Shown here in pieces: positions 1 to 13,269 of a DNA stretch of 64,000 nucleotides. The DNA is from Mangifera indica (lineage: Eukaryota > Streptophyta > Magnoliopsida > Sapindales > Anacardiaceae), in the NCBI RefSeq assembly GCF_011075055.1, contig NC_058137.1, forward strand, positions 2,542,001-2,606,000, read 5' to 3'. Made by a program: the position numbers and the translations under genes. Numbering within the stretch: the stretch's first letter is position 1; each line of letters starts with the position of its first letter. The notes beneath the pieces were generated by a model, which ran no database searches, was not told the origin of the DNA, and worked only from the letters and a program-made list of their open reading frames with translations.

Positions 1-1340
1 GTTGGATCATCCTTAGAGCTAATTATACTTTGTAGTTTGTACCATGCATGTCGACTTAATATGTTACACTTGAATTAAGTCTCAGAATTAAAAATTGACG
101 TTTCTAAGGTGGTGGGTTGTTTTTGTACTTCAAATATCAGTGTTTAATCTCATGATATAATTTATAACTATAGTATGTTAAAAGACAATATTAATTTGAT
201 ATTAATTATCTCTGAAACATCAAATGTTGATATCTTATATAAAATGCATTCTGCTTAGTTGATGTTATTTATATGTAAGACATGCATGTAATACACGCTA
301 AAGGATGGGAAACATCATTGATATAAACTATTATATAATATATTAAGACTAAACTCATTGATTACATTCAACCATCTTCTCCGAATAAGCTTAAGATATA
401 TTTAGATAATGGTGTAAGTTCAACTAACAAGTTTAATAACTAATATCGTCTCACCTATTAAACTTGTTTATAACACCAAAATATGAGACGTTAAACATAT
501 ATTATCTTTTCACTAGACATTTAATTCATATGTTGAAAGATGTTATTCATCTATTATTGTTATATACATTAGGTTTGACAATAAAAGTAACCTCGTCTAT
601 TGTACTCAAACATAAGTCACTACAAAGTTGACAAAGTCCAATCCTTGGATCATCCTTAGAGCTAGTTATATTTTGTAGTTTGTACCACGCATGTCGACTT
701 AACATGCTACACTTGAATTAAGTTTGAAAGTTACAAGTTGATGCTTCTAAGGTGGTGGGTTGTTTTCGTACACCAAATATTAGTGTTTAACCTCATGATA
801 TAATTTATAATTATAGTATATTAAAAGACGACATTGATTTGATATTAATTATCTCTAGAACATCAAATGTTGATACCTTATGCAAGATGTATTTTGTTTA
901 GTCGATATTATTCAAATGTAAGACATGCATGTAATACATACTAAAGGATGGGGAATATCATTGATGTAAACTATTATATAATATATTGAGACTAAACTCA
1001 CGGGTTACATTCAACCATCTTTTCCGGATAAACTTGAAACATATTTAGATAATCATTTAAATCTAACAAACAAGTTTAATAACTAATATCGTCTTATCTG
1101 TTAAACTCATTTATAACACCAAAACATGAGGCTTTAAACATATATTTTCTTTTCATTAAACGTTTAATCCATATGTTAAAAAATATTATTCAATCTAATC
1201 CATATGTTAAAAAATATTATTCATTTATTATTGTTATGTACTTTTGTTATATGTTTTAGGTTTGACAATAAAGGTAACCTTGTCTATTGTACTCAAACAT
1301 AAGTCACCACGGAGTGAAAAGGTCCAATCCTTATGATCAA
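1..1340. repeat. two-copy tandem repeat, period about 643 bp
   Basis: The sequence starting at base 2 (TTGGATCATCCTTAGAGCTA) recurs at base 645 with a long run of similar sequence behind it, so two diverged copies lie head to tail and the first is cut by the window edge. The second copy ends near AAGGTCCAATCC at about 1330. It carries a short internal duplication of a motif containing CCATATGTTAAAAAATATTATTC (about 1167-1230). No ORF of note and no clear LTR ends or primer-binding site were seen. It may be a non-coding transposon remnant. Confidence 0.75.
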
Positions 1341-2530
1341 CAAACTAAGATTGTTTCACTGTTATGTGTTAGGAGTAATCGAGTAGGCATGATCATCCTA
1401 AAATAGAAACGGATTTGGTTTGGTCGCCTGGTATCCCGAGGGCTGAAAATCACCGCATAGCACAATGGATTTTTTAACCCTCACAAATGGAAGCCGCATC
1501 TTCAACATGTGAAGCCTTTTAGCAGTTGGCAGACTAACATTACCCTACCCTAATTGTCTCCAGGACTTCGGACGCTTCCTCGGCCACACCTTAAATTTTG
1601 TCTCCACCATTTTCTCAGTTGTTGATCTTTCTTGCTGAACCACCCTAGCTATCTTATCTGACGAATCCACCCAACAAATCTGACGAACTCTCTCATAATT
1701 TCCATCTCAGTCAATATCATCCTCCAACCTGACAGACGTTAGGGTAACATCATCAAGCACTATATTGCTACCTGAAAATAAAAGTGTCCTGAAGAGTAGA
1801 CCCAAACCATTAGTATAAATTTGCAATTAACTCAAAGAAAATAAGATATATTAATTAATTTTATAAAATCAATATAATTCAAAAAAAAATTTTTAATATT
1901 TTTTATCACTTAATCAAATCTTTTTCCAATAAAAAAAAAAAATTATGTAAATACTCATCGACTAGTGCTGGAGTGTTTCTCAAACCTATAACAGCCATTG
2001 TGATCCTGTTTCTCAGATCTTAAATCAATTAAAAATAATTTTAAACCAAAAAAAAAAAAAAAATCAGTCACCATTTCAAATCACATCCAAACCAAGTAAT
2101 AAAAATTATTCACAGCTAAACCACATGTCTTATCTTTCACCCAAGAGCAGTTATTCATCCACCAGTCTCCTCCCAGCTTTCCCTTCCATCCTGCCACCCA
2201 ACAACCCAACCCCGCCTGTCCATTCTCCCTAACATTTACATTACGTCTTAAAAGTATTTTGTTCATTTTTTTTTAAATTTGAATCAAATTAATTTTTATT
2301 AAATAAGAAAAACAGTTTGATGAATTGCCCGGTTTGTATCATGAGAATTGTTTATAGTAATTTCAATACGCCCGTTTTGGTAGGATGAACAGCTATTTAA
2401 AAACAGAAGTTACCAAAAAATCATGATTCTGATAAAAAGAGAAACCGCCATGAGTGCCCACACTTGTAAGCCGTTTTAATGGTAGAGAGAGAAGAGTGTT
2501 GATGAGGGAGGGAGGAGCACCCTTAGTTGT
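1341..2530. other. intergenic, no gene recognised
   Basis: This stretch is less AT-rich between 1430 and 1740, but all frames are interrupted and nothing matches a family I recognise. It includes poly-A tracts near 1930 and 2048. The 61-codon minus-strand ORF at 2081-2266 looks like chance. Confidence 0.5.
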
Positions 2531-3117
2531 TGGCAATGATTTTAAAATCGGATCAGATTAATTGATTCATTCGATTGAATTGAAAATTAACTCTAAATTT
2601 GATCCAATTAATATAAAAAAGTGGTTTGTTTATTAAATGGATGAAAATTAAATTTTATCAAAATTTAGAGTATTTTTTAAATTTTAATTATTTTTAAATA
2701 ATTTGATTATTTTTATTATATTGAATAAATTTATAAAGGTTTGTAAGTAAAAATAAGTTCAAAAATAAAATAGAAAAAAAGAAAAAAATATCTCATATCT
2801 ATTAAAATGTCTTCTATAGACAATAATTTATAAAATTATATTTTTTTATGTATCATAAAATTGAGATTTTTTATTTTAATTGTTTCATTAAAATCAAATG
2901 AATAATTGTTACTCTTTAAAAAGAATATATTCTAATCTCCATAAGTGTAGGTATCTTGATTAATTTTATTTTTTTATAAATTTTTAAATAAAATTCATTC
3001 ATTATAATTTAATAATAAGTTGAACTAATCGATTCTGGATTGAATCGATCAAACTGACCGAATTATGAATTAATAAAATAACCAATTTGATCATCAGTCT
3101 AGTTTTAAAAACAATGG
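2531..3117. mobile_element. MITE-like element with imperfect terminal inverted repeats
   Basis: The left end reads GGCAATGATTTTAAAATCGG. The right end, reverse-complemented, reads AACCATTGTTTTTAAAACTA and continues with GACTGATGATCAAA. This gives imperfect terminal inverted repeats of about 30 bp around an AT-rich interior without coding capacity. The family is probably hAT- or Mutator-related. Target-site duplications were not resolved. Confidence 0.5.
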
Positions 3118-4633
3118 TTGTTAATGAAAGACTAAAGGTATGACCCAGACAAAAAGACAAAATCACCCCTCAAGTTCAACTCTACTAAAATGTTGTCCAC
3201 TATTAAAGACTATTTTGTCAATTAATAATAAGAGATATAGAATATTATAGTGTTTTTTTTAAGCATATAAATATATATTACATAATCCATGGGCCTAATA
3301 AAAATGTGGAGAGATTTTATATCTTTTTCATTAGCCTTATAACAAAGGGAGAAAATTTCTGTAACGTGAAAAAAATTTTGAAGTGGGACAATTCTTTTAA
3401 CTCTAGAAGATAATTAAAGTAAGCATATATGATTAAATAATAAAATCCACAAGAGAAATTCAGAAAAAGGAATCACTAGCCATTATAAAGGATTTATATA
3501 AACACAACGAAGAGAGAGACAAAAATTACCAAATTTCTTTAGAAAATTCATATTTTTTTGTAAAAGATTTTACAACAATATTATCCAAATTCAGGTTAGT
3601 CTTGATTCAAACCCTTGTATTTTGTGTTTTCTTCTATAATAATTAAAAATCAAATAATATAAGGTAGATTAATGGTTATGACTTCATGTGAAATATAATT
3701 TTATTGTGATTTCATATTGTTTATATTATCTAATATTATGAATTTTTATTGTTATATTGTTTAATATTGTTATTATGTAATTGGAGTAAAATTGGAAATG
3801 AGTTGACGAAGATTCAGGTCTAGATCAAAAATAGAGAAAGAATGGGTTGACGTTGACACCAGAGGTTGGCATCAACGTTGAGGCTTGGGGTTAACGTCAA
3901 TCACTTTAGTCCTATATAAAATTCAAATGAAATTTAATTTAAAAGATTTAAACTTAAAAATTTTTAAACTTATTTGACCTTACTTAACACATATATAAAT
4001 CTTATTTTAAATATTGATATTATATATCTATATATATTCTTTTTTTATAATATATAAAGAGAATAGTATTATCTTGTCTAATTTTTTAAGATTAAAAATA
4101 AAAATATTTTAAATATTTTATCATATAAAATAATAAAAATATTTAATATATAAAAATTATGATGTAAATATATAAATAAATATAAATTAGGACAGAAAAT
4201 TCAATACCCCATCTAATAAAGATATCTGGAATAATGAGCTCCATTAACTCTTGTATTAATGTGAAGTATCTAGCTGTCTTTGTCTCTTTAATCAAACCCT
4301 ATCTTCGCAGCGTTTAATTACAACACCTTAATATTTCTGAAATTTGAAAAACGAGTGTACTTGCAATGTTTTGGCATTTATCTTTAGCTGTATAGCCTCG
4401 AAATGACATCAACCATGAACTAAACATAAAAGACAGCTATTACCAGATCAAATTTCAAAATGCCACAGAAGATTCCTGCAACTAAGAAAAGTTCTTGAAT
4501 TTCTATGACGTTCATGGAAGACTTCTACAACAGCAATCGTAGATGGATTATATTAAACATGAATACATTTCATGTATGTGACAATTTATAGAATCCTCAA
4601 TTTCATAGGCATCCAACAAATTTATAGGTCTCA
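3118..4633. other. AT-rich intergenic, no gene recognised
   Basis: This is AT-rich sequence with no ORF of interest. The part next to 4634 probably holds the 3' UTR and polyadenylation region of the minus-strand ALS3-like gene. A GTTGACG-rich patch at 3800-3900 (GTTGACGTTGACACCAG and similar) is a short imperfect repeat. Confidence 0.5.
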
Positions 4634-5957
4634 TTAAGAACTGAAGACTTTAGTTTCTAGCTGATATGCTGGGGTGAAGAAGGCAGGCCAGCAAAGGTAA
4701 GTCGACATGATACTGCTAACTGTGGACGCACCGATAAGCATATTCATTACTACAATCTGCAGCTGAATGGCCTCCAGGGGAGAAGCTCCTCCCATTATCA
4801 GTCCAGTCATTGCGCCAGGAAGGGAAATTAGACCCACCGTTTTCGCGTTGTCTAACACTGGAGACAGAGCGATAACCAGAGCCCTCTTCACCTGCTGAAG
4901 TGTTGCTTGCCGCGGCGTTGCACCCAGCGCTAATGCTGTCTCCACCTGCAAACAAAACCACCAATTTGATGAAGCCATTGACACCGGGAAAAAGTCTATA
5001 AAAACTAGTTATCCAATAATTCTTCTAAAACTTAGCCCTTACCAGGTTCAATTGTGTCTTGATATCATCTCGAAGTCTTTTCATTGTTACTCCGGTTACA
5101 GTCATTGCATTTCCAACCATCATTCCGGCAACTGGGATGATGTATCTTGGAGTGAAAGGGAAAACGTTTAGTATAACAAGCAAAAACATGGTCACCGCAG
5201 TTCCGGCCAGGATAGAAGCTCCGGCAACGTACTTCCCACGAGGTACATGCTTCGCTCGTTGACCCGCCGTGTAACCGGCAACTGTCACCTGCAAGGAATA
5301 ATGAAACAATATCAAGAACAAAAACAAAAGTAACAGCAACACCCAGAAACATGCTAACTGCAAAAGGGTAGTGTAAAAAATGGAGGAAAAAAGTCTACAT
5401 TTCCAAACTTTAAATTTCAGTAGTTTAGTTCATATTTACTCATTTGGCCAATACAAGAAGGAATAATTCTGCAATATGAACGGATCAAATTTTTTTAAGA
5501 CTTTTCATACTCTTTTCTCGACATAACAGATAGAAGATAAAGCATGGACCCTCTCTGTTTTTCTCATTTCTGGTAATTAATCTGAGTTAGAACATGGGAT
5601 CTCTATATCTATATAAAATGATTTCAACCTGAGAAACTATGCACGTAAAATCCAACTGCACGTAAAAGAAAGCAGGCGGAAAAAAAAAAAAAGCAGAAGA
5701 AACGAGCAGAATTAAGAACGAACCATGAAAAGGTAAGCAAGAATGATCCAAAAGCTCTTTTCTTGGGTAAAAATGAACTGAAGAACAAAGCCAATAACAG
5801 AGAGTTGAAGAAACGCCCTGATAATGGAATAAATCATCTCGCCCTCCAATCCAAGCCTTTGAAAGATGGACAACAACACAGCCATTAGCACCACCGCCGT
5901 GGCAGCCGCCGGCTTTATCATACCCTGAAGAAAATCAAGTATCCACGCAAAATCCAT
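4634..5957 (-). CDS. ALS3: ALS3/STAR2-like UPF0014 membrane protein (ABC-type permease subunit)
   Basis: Three coding exons on the minus strand, 5957-5724, 5288-5043 and 4945-4634, join in phase 0 at GT/AG sites to give 263 residues. The first in-frame ATG matching the family opens MDFAWILDFLQG. The family is the UPF0014/FetB permease type. In Arabidopsis and rice these proteins work with a separate ATP-binding partner (STAR1) and are needed for aluminium tolerance. Visible features are about seven hydrophobic segments, the family block RAKHVPRGKYVAGAS in exon 2, and ETALALGATPRQA and GLISLPGAMTG in exon 3. The length is close to the remembered 273 residues of Arabidopsis ALS3. No disabling change was seen. 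The role is inferred from homology; the partner is not in this window. Confidence 0.93.
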
Positions 5958-6299
5958 ATTCTCACAAACTGCATACACAAGCTGCTGGGAACCAGGGTTT
6001 TGCATAAATAACGAAAAAGACGCAGAACATGAGAGGGTGAAGTTCAACGAGAAACGACCTGCCTTAGATCAGAAATTGCATCTCGTGGAGTGAGTATTTG
6101 ATTAACTGAAGAATCATAGAGCCGGAGCGGAGAATATAAGCCTAAGTTTAAGCTATTACGTGGCAGAGCGTGAGTGATTGAATAAATAATGCGCTGAATG
6201 ACGCGCAAAGTAACTAGAAGTACGTACGATCCATACGAAAGAGTCCCGTTCCACGCGCGCGTGGACTTTGGAAGTGTTGTAATCAAGTAGGCCCTCACG

Positions 6300-8590
6300 A
6301 ATAGACATTATCAAAGGGGACTGTGCTGTGTTATTATATTACATAACGACTGAATTACATAAATGTTTTTGGCAGTTAACATCTTTTCATCCATAGAGAC
6401 GAAATTACCATTTTATCCCCTGATCCTCTCGGTTTTTTTGTTTTGCTCTTAACTCGCCCTCTTCCTCCGTGATGTAAACCAATCAAGTTTGAATATCATT
6501 TTATTTGAATTTAATTTAAGTAAAAGTATATTTGATTTAAGTTTGATATAATTTTAGTTTAAATAAAAAATAATTTAATTTGATTTAGATTTATGAGTTA
6601 AATTTATAATTAAAATTTATAGTTTAAGTTTGTAATTTATTAATAAAATGATATTATTTTATAAATAAATTATAAATTCGAATTGTAAATTTAAGTCATA
6701 AATTAAAATCATAATTTCAAATAAAAATCAAACAAATTTAAATTATATATTAGAGTTATAAATTTAAATCAAATTAAAGTAAACACTTTTTAATTTGAAT
6801 TTAATTTAATTTAAAAAATAAATTGAATCTTTTAATTTAAATTTGATTTGAATTTAAATTAAACTTAATCAATTTTTTAGAGCAAATTAGTTCAGTTCGG
6901 TCTCAACCCTATTTGCTCTTTTTCCCTTCGCCAGCTTCTTTTTATTTTTTCTTTTTCTTTTTATTAACTTGTTATGGAAGACGGAGACAGATGACTTAAG
7001 ATGGAGGAAGATGAAGGGTATTTCTGGTAATAAACAAAATTAATAATTAAAAAACTGTTATTGATTCCTTTCTCGTTAACTAAAATGTTAAAAATAAATC
7101 AATTAATTAATTAAGATCGTGATCTAAGGACTGTGAAGACTGGTAGCTACTTATGGTATAGTAGGTCGTAAAGAGGAAACAAAAAATAATAATTAGGTAA
7201 TGTTGACATTCACATGCCTTGTCAGCATTATCACATTCATATTCATAGAAAATACACCGGCCCAGTTGTACCTCTGTCCTAAACGCTTCATCTGGTCTTC
7301 ATTCTTTCCACGTACTTATCATGATAATGTAAGCCGTTAAGAATAAGCTTCACAATTTTTCTTTTTTTAATTTCAAACAACCGTGTATATTTAATTATGA
7401 TAGATAAATTATATATTATATTATATATAAAATTTTAATTTTTTATATTATATAATATATTTTAAAAAAATATAATAATAAAAAATTTTAATTTACACAC
7501 CATTATCGTAAAAAATATTATAATTTTTTTAAATTTTAAAATTTTTTATATATACTTTTATTATATTATAACTTTCTTAAAAAAAAAAAGTATTAGTTTA
7601 TATTTGTAATATCTGTTATATTATAAAATATATTTATTATATTATATTAATTTAATAAGTTTTAAAATATGTATTGTTATTGTATATTTAAAGATTCAGA
7701 TAACCATATTTTTAATATTATAAAAAATATTTATGTCCTTGAATAATGTATCACTATATGTATAATAAAATTATATATGTATAAATAATGTATACAATTT
7801 TATATATAAATAATGATATGTCATCATATAATTGATTATTGTTTTTATCTCTAATTTTAAACTAACCAATCATATGATAATACGTCATTATTTATACATA
7901 AAATTGTGTACATTATTTATGAACAATACTATATATATCTATTTTAGATATACAAATATATACACACTCATACGTGTCATCATATGATTAAGTATTGTTT
8001 TATTTTTAATTCAAAATCATCTAAATATATAATGACATATATAAATATGTATATATTTATATATCTAAAATAAATATACATAATTTTATTGTATTATTTT
8101 TATACATAATACTACTCATCCTCTAAATGCAATTAAAGTTTAAGTATGATAAATTTTGGGCTATTTTGGATTAGTAAAGTCGGCAGGCTCTGCTTTGTAT
8201 CATACTGGAACAGCTTGATCTGGTTTCATTTTTATTATTTTTTTAAACTTGAACTTATAAAAAGAATAATGGTCCAAAGTAATCTAGTCCATTTTACATA
8301 TTTTATAATATGGTTTTAAAATAGCAATTTCTTTGGTGCAGGTGAAAGAGGACATGTGACACAAAAAGGGTGCCTGGCCAAGACAAACAAGGAAAAATGG
8401 GAGTCACTTTATGCTAGATACATATGAAATGTTTTTGTCTTTCTACTCTGGACTTTTTCGGATATTAAATATCCAGATCCCATTAGGTGGATTTACAGGG
8501 CTGGCGGCATATAAGTTGTGTTGATTATCAAAAGGGTAATGGTATTTATCTGATAGCTTAATCACATTTCAACCTTTCTTCCCATCATTA
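6300..8590. other. AT-rich intergenic and ALS3-like upstream region
   Basis: Sequence just above the ALS3-like gene (about 5958-6300) should hold its promoter and leader. About 6490-6900 is a low-complexity block of AATTTAAATT-type words ending in TTAGTTCAGTTCGGTCTCAA, which looks like a decayed MITE. No coding gene is seen up to 8590. Confidence 0.5.
7781..7920. mobile_element. foldback (hairpin) MITE
   Basis: An arm at 7781-7837 (ATAAATAATGTATACAATTT and onward) is the near-perfect reverse complement of 7866-7920, with about 48 of 55 positions agreeing by eye and a loop of about 28 bases. A transcript would fold into a long hairpin. Related AT-rich words (TCATCATATGATTAAGTATTG) recur just downstream at about 7975-8080, near 29950-30110 and near 63555, so this is probably a dispersed family. 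Confidence 0.65.
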
Positions 8591-8594
8591 TAAG

Positions 8595-9214
8595 GGCAAA
8601 AATATTTATTCCAACATAAGGTTTAGTGTATTTTTAAACTTTTATTTATAAGATTTTAAAACTCAAATATCTATTTACATTTGTGTAACGCCATTCGTTA
8701 GATCTATGTAATTTTTTTACAGATTGTTGCACAAAAATCTAGTTATTCCAATTGGATTTTTTATGGTCTCCTAAGAGAGGGAGAGAAGATGCTTTTGAAA
8801 AAAAACATCAAGACAAGCAATCATCGATAAGATTGAATGAAGTTTTTAAAGTGTAAAACAATATTTCAAAATTTGAGGGGACAGTTATTCATTCTAAAAT
8901 ATAAAATCCTAAAAATAATATATAATAGGGGGGAGGGGGATAAAAGACTAATTTTTTAAAATTAAGTTAAGGGAAAAATAATTAATTTTAAAATTGAGAG
9001 GAAAAAAAATTAATTTTTGTTTGTTTAAATAAACTAGAGAAACATGATTAGTTTTTAAAATTAAAAAATAAAAAAGAAATCAATTTTTTATTTAAATAAA
9101 AAATTTTAAAGAATAATTTAATCTTAATTATAACAGGTAAAATTAAAATAAATAAAAATCTAGATTTTTAAAAATGAAATTCTATAGGTGAAAATGAGAA
9201 TAAGTCTTTTGGCC
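8595..9214. mobile_element. possible degenerate Mutator-like MITE
   Basis: The left end GGCAAAAATATTTATTCCAA resembles the reverse complement of the right end, GGCCAAAAGACTTATTCTCA. The same terminal words bound better copies at 28886-29655 and 49947-50586. No matching 9-bp target duplication was seen, so the boundaries are uncertain. There is no coding capacity. Confidence 0.35.
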
Positions 9215-9390
9215 ACTCCGACAAAACAATGGACCATATTAATCAGGATGGTCCAGAGTTACAAAGGTCTAGCTTTTAAAATTACATATCATGTCAAGAA
9301 TCACTTTTTTAGGTGGATCTTGTCCAAGGTCTGTGACTGTGAGAAAGGTTCGCAGACTGGTTTGATAGAGCTAAAAAAATAAAAAATTAG

Positions 9391-10231
9391 AAGGAAAAAA
9401 ACTATTTTCCACCCAAATTTTATTTCAAACTCAAACCCACACCGATGATGATGAGAGATGAAAAACTTAAACTTTCACTTATAATCAAATTTCTATTATT
9501 TTTTTCTGTTAAAATGATGAATAAAATAGTTATTTTACTATTTATATAAAAAGTTATAAAGTTTATTATTTTCTCTCCCCCAAAGTTTTAAAAACTAATA
9601 TTTCACTTTTACTTAAAGTTTTTAAACTTTAAAAAATAATATTTTCACTCTCAAACCTAGGTTTCCATATTTTTAAAACTCAGCCACCCCCATAATTTTC
9701 AAAAATAGTAGTTTTACCCCCACTCTTCAATTTTATCTTTCAGTGTCATCTTCGACCTCCTCCTTCTCTTGATGCGATGAAGAGATCTTCATCTCTTTGT
9801 CATACAACTCAAATGATGAAAGACGACACTTCATCGTCTTTCGTCGCTCGTCACGTTTGGACAACACTTTGTTATCCAGATCTAGACAAAGAAGGGTCGT
9901 CTTTCTTCGTCTTTTGTTGTTGGAGAAGAGAGATTGATGGAAATCGTCAGTCGTCGGTGGTGGCTGGAGAAGGAAACAAATTCTAGGGGTAAAATCTAAA
10001 CTTTTTAAACTTTTAGGATAGGTTGAAGTGTTAGTTTTTAAAACTTGGAGGAAAAAATGATAAAGTTTTAAAGTTTTAAAGTTTTAAAGTTTATAGGTAA
10101 AATAATGATTTGACCCCTGTCTTTAAATAAAAATTTGGATGATAATTTGGTTATAGGTCGGGGTTTAAGTTTTTTATCTTTTATAAATATAATTTTGAAA
10201 TTAGACTAAAATTTGGACAAGAAATAATCCT
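9391..10231. mobile_element. Mutator-like MITE of the GGCCAAAAG family (diverged ends)
   Basis: The left end (ACTATTTTCCACCCAAATTTTA) and the reverse-complemented right end (GGATTATTTCTTGTCCAAATTTTA) form imperfect inverted termini. AAATTAGAA before and AAATTAAAA after are a plausible 9-bp target duplication with one mismatch. The interior has a less AT-rich core (about 9740-9990) with CTTCATC/GATGAAG words also seen inside the copies at 28886 and 50937. The 69-codon ORF over this core is probably not a gene. Confidence 0.45.
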
Positions 10232-10636
10232 TTTCCCAAATTAAAATATGTGGAGCTTATATTTTAACGGACCGACTTGCAAAAAGGTTTATGAACGTAC
10301 AGGCGTACAACCTAAAGGGCCGATAACTCGTGTCTCAGACCTTGGTCTTTTGACGGGTCGACATGACCTATAAAACCCCTATTTTGGCGTCTCCGTTTGA
10401 CATGACCGGCTCGCGGAATGGGCTGAGTCAACTAAGGAACCCGACCTTGGACACCTAGGGCAAAGTCCCGCCCAGGTCCAATTTACCTTAAAACCCTTAC
10501 AAGTTTTTGGGGAAAAAATGTAATTATGACTTGTTAAAACGCAGCACTCCATTCACCAGCTTCACACATTCTACCTCCGACACTACTGCAACTTTCAATC
10601 CAGCACAGAACACACGCAAACGCTTACTCCAGAATC
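10232..10636. other. upstream region of the RRM-like gene
   Basis: This roughly 400-bp stretch is less AT-rich than its surroundings and presumably contains the promoter and 5' leader of the gene starting at 10637. Words such as ACGGACCGACTTGC and GACGGGTCGACATGACC hint at an old repeat. No clear TATA box was identified. Confidence 0.4.
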
Positions 10637-12560
10637 ATGAGTCTTCTTCGAGCCGCTATCAAATCGAGGTTTTCGCTTCAAGCGATTAGGCCAAGTCACG
10701 CCCTCCCATTTTTTCTCCGCGAATCTCCGAAACGTTTTTCGACCGAAACGGAAACTCCGGCTTGTGCAGACGCTTCGTCTATCGATCCATTTCTTCGAAC
10801 ACCAAATGGAGGTGCTTTATTTTTGCACATTTGATAAATTGCTTGAGCATTTTCATTCCTTTTTTTTTTTTGTCAGAAATTAGGGTTTAGGGTATTTAAC
10901 GAACTTAAATTATAAAAAAAGTGAACGTATTCTCTCTATACGTAATTCATTTTCTATTGTATCAGGTGTGTATGGGAGACTGAGTGGCGTTACGATACGA
11001 AAACAAACATTGAAGAGTGATATAATTAATCTGCTGGAAAGCGTTGATTTGACGCCGGACGATGTTAAAGTAAACTACACGCGGAACTTTATGCCGGTTG
11101 GAATGTATTGTTCTTCTTGCTTTGTTTAATTGTTTCTGTTTTATTTTTCCGGTTATTCAAGTTTTCATGTTTTCTGTTGATCATTACATTGCGAAAAACA
11201 GAATTTGTTTGAGCTTTTTATTTATTGAACTTTGTTGTTGTGATAAGATTGTTACAACTCCGGTCAAGTACGGACTTTGATCATGCTTTTAAGGCTATTG
11301 CAAAGAAGGGTCGCATGTACAGATTGGACAAGGTAATGTGGTTGTTAATATGTGCCAAGTTTTGACAAATTATTTATTCCTTGTATATGTATTTTTTCCA
11401 ATAGATCTTATAGGTTTGTGTTTGAATATCAGGTTAACCGTTCTGATTGGGATATTGTTATGCCGTATAATGGAAAAACTGTAAGTCAAGTTCTTGATAA
11501 TGTACCTTTTATATTTAAGTTTTAATCTTGGAATTTATCAGTTGTTATAAAGTTAGATGATTTTTGGGTTTAACAGAGCATATACATGGCATTTGAGTGA
11601 GATGTTTCTCAACATAAATTAAGATGAAGTCCCACATTTTGTTTTGTTGTTAAAGATACTGTTGTGTCAAATTATATGCATTATAATTTCTGTGATATTA
11701 TACCTGCCACTTTGTATGATAAGAAAGTGAAAGTTAGAGCTCTTAGGATTATGTTACTCTGTTAGTCTGGTCGCTGTATGAGGTGCCTTTCTAAAATGAC
11801 TTTAGTTTTTCAGCTTTCTTGTGGAAGATTTAAATCATAGTTTGAAGGTCTGTGTATGGTTATTTATCAGTGTTGGTTTTGAAGCCAATAAAGGATGTAT
11901 TTTCCAAAGAAAATTTCGGTTTCATGGCTTTCAGTGGCTATTTGGTTTGTTTGCCATCTTGTGCATTCCTGCAAAAGATTTGTTTGCATGGCATTGTTAA
12001 ATTCTACATACTGAGCTAGTGGCACATTATCTTGTTCTAGAATTAGAATATGCCTATATTTGTGGAAAGTAGAAGTGAAAATTGGCCAGTGAAGTGTTCT
12101 TGAGATTTTTTTTTCCAATTGATGTCAATGCATGCAATATCTACATTTTGCAGAACATCTTCATGCAATTTGAAGAGTGCTGACTTATGCATTGCTATTA
12201 CTTGCAAGCGTTTTCCTGATATTTCAATTTGTCAGGTTTTACTGGAAGGAATTCCTCAAAATGCACAGCCAGATGATGTAGAGCGCTTTCTCTCTGGCTG
12301 TGAATTTGATGCATCATCCATCCAGATGTTTGTAAGGTTAGCATGGCATTCTATGTCAAAGCAAGACAGTGATACTTGTAATTTTTTCTTGTGTTCATAC
12401 ACTGAATCTTCTAAATTACCATTGCAGGCCAGCAAACCCTGAGCTAATTAGAATGGCAACTGTTCGCTTCCCCTCACAGACGCAGGCAATGAATGCATAT
12501 CTTAGGAAGAATAGAGGCTTCTGTCTCAACAATCAAATTTCGATGCGAGTTCTACAGTGA
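10637..12560 (+). CDS. mitochondrially targeted protein with two RRM-like domains
   Basis: Six exons (10637-10811, 10966-11104, 11248-11332, 11433-11480, 12236-12336, 12428-12560) join in phase at GT/AG sites to give 226 residues. The N-terminus MSLLRAAIKSRFSLQAIRPS is rich in Arg and Ser with no acidic residues, a typical mitochondrial leader. Residues about 60-150 look like one RRM-type fold (VYGRLSGVTIRKQTL, later KGRMYRLDK). Residues about 150-226 look like a second one (VLLEGIPQNAQPDDVERFL, later MATVRFPSQTQAMNAYLR). The aromatic RNP residues are weak. An RNA-binding or mitoribosome-associated role is inference. I cannot name the exact orthologue. Intron 4 is long (11481-12235). Confidence 0.78.
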
Positions 12561-13269
12561 TTTTCTTTACTGGTGGCATTGCAATAGGATCAATCATGAG
12601 GGTTAAATTTATGCATTGGTTTGAACAATGTTGAGTATTTGCAAAAGCACTCCATATTTAGAAAATATCCTTGTTCCATTGGGGACATTAGAACTTCAAT
12701 AATTTTGTTTCAAAGCGAGTAACTTTTCTATGTATTATTAGTTGGATTGAGTAGTTAATATGATTCTTATTGGACAAGAATTTTTCTGAAATAACTTAGC
12801 TACTTTTTGGTTTGGGTCCGCTTATTTTCATAGTTTAACCCTAGTCTGGTTAAATATTAGTGGGTGTTTTCAGGGAGGATAGCTTGTTTTATATTCACTT
12901 TTCAGTTGCTACGGAACAAATTGCCTCTCCTGGTTTCATTCTTGACTGGCAAAGATGGATATTGCAAGCAAGGGAGAGATTGGTTAAAATCTCCTATGAT
13001 GGTATTTTAAAAGTAAATTCTTGATTTATCTGAAGAAATAATTGTGAAATCAGTTACTAAATTTAGAGTTTTACCTGTTTGACATAATTAGATCTGATTT
13101 TTTGGCCGATCTAAGTCAAATAATGTTTCTTCAATTAAAAAAAAAAAAAAAACCTCAACGGAATTAGTATGTGAAATTGACCATAAATAATTTGACGTTA
13201 TTCAAGCATTTCTAACAAAAAAAATTGCTGTGATGTATAGTAATGTTTGTGGTACAAATCCATTAGCTT
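12561..13269. other. 3' flanks of two convergent genes
   Basis: The plus-strand RRM-like gene ends at 12560 and the minus-strand PPR gene ends at 13270, so this spacer holds both 3' UTRs. A poly-A tract lies near 13137-13152. No further gene is seen. Confidence 0.6.

Noticed and set aside
9777..9986. 69-codon plus-strand ORF
   Set aside because: It lies in the less AT-rich core of a MITE-like element and resembles no family. Related patches in other copies are not open in the same way.
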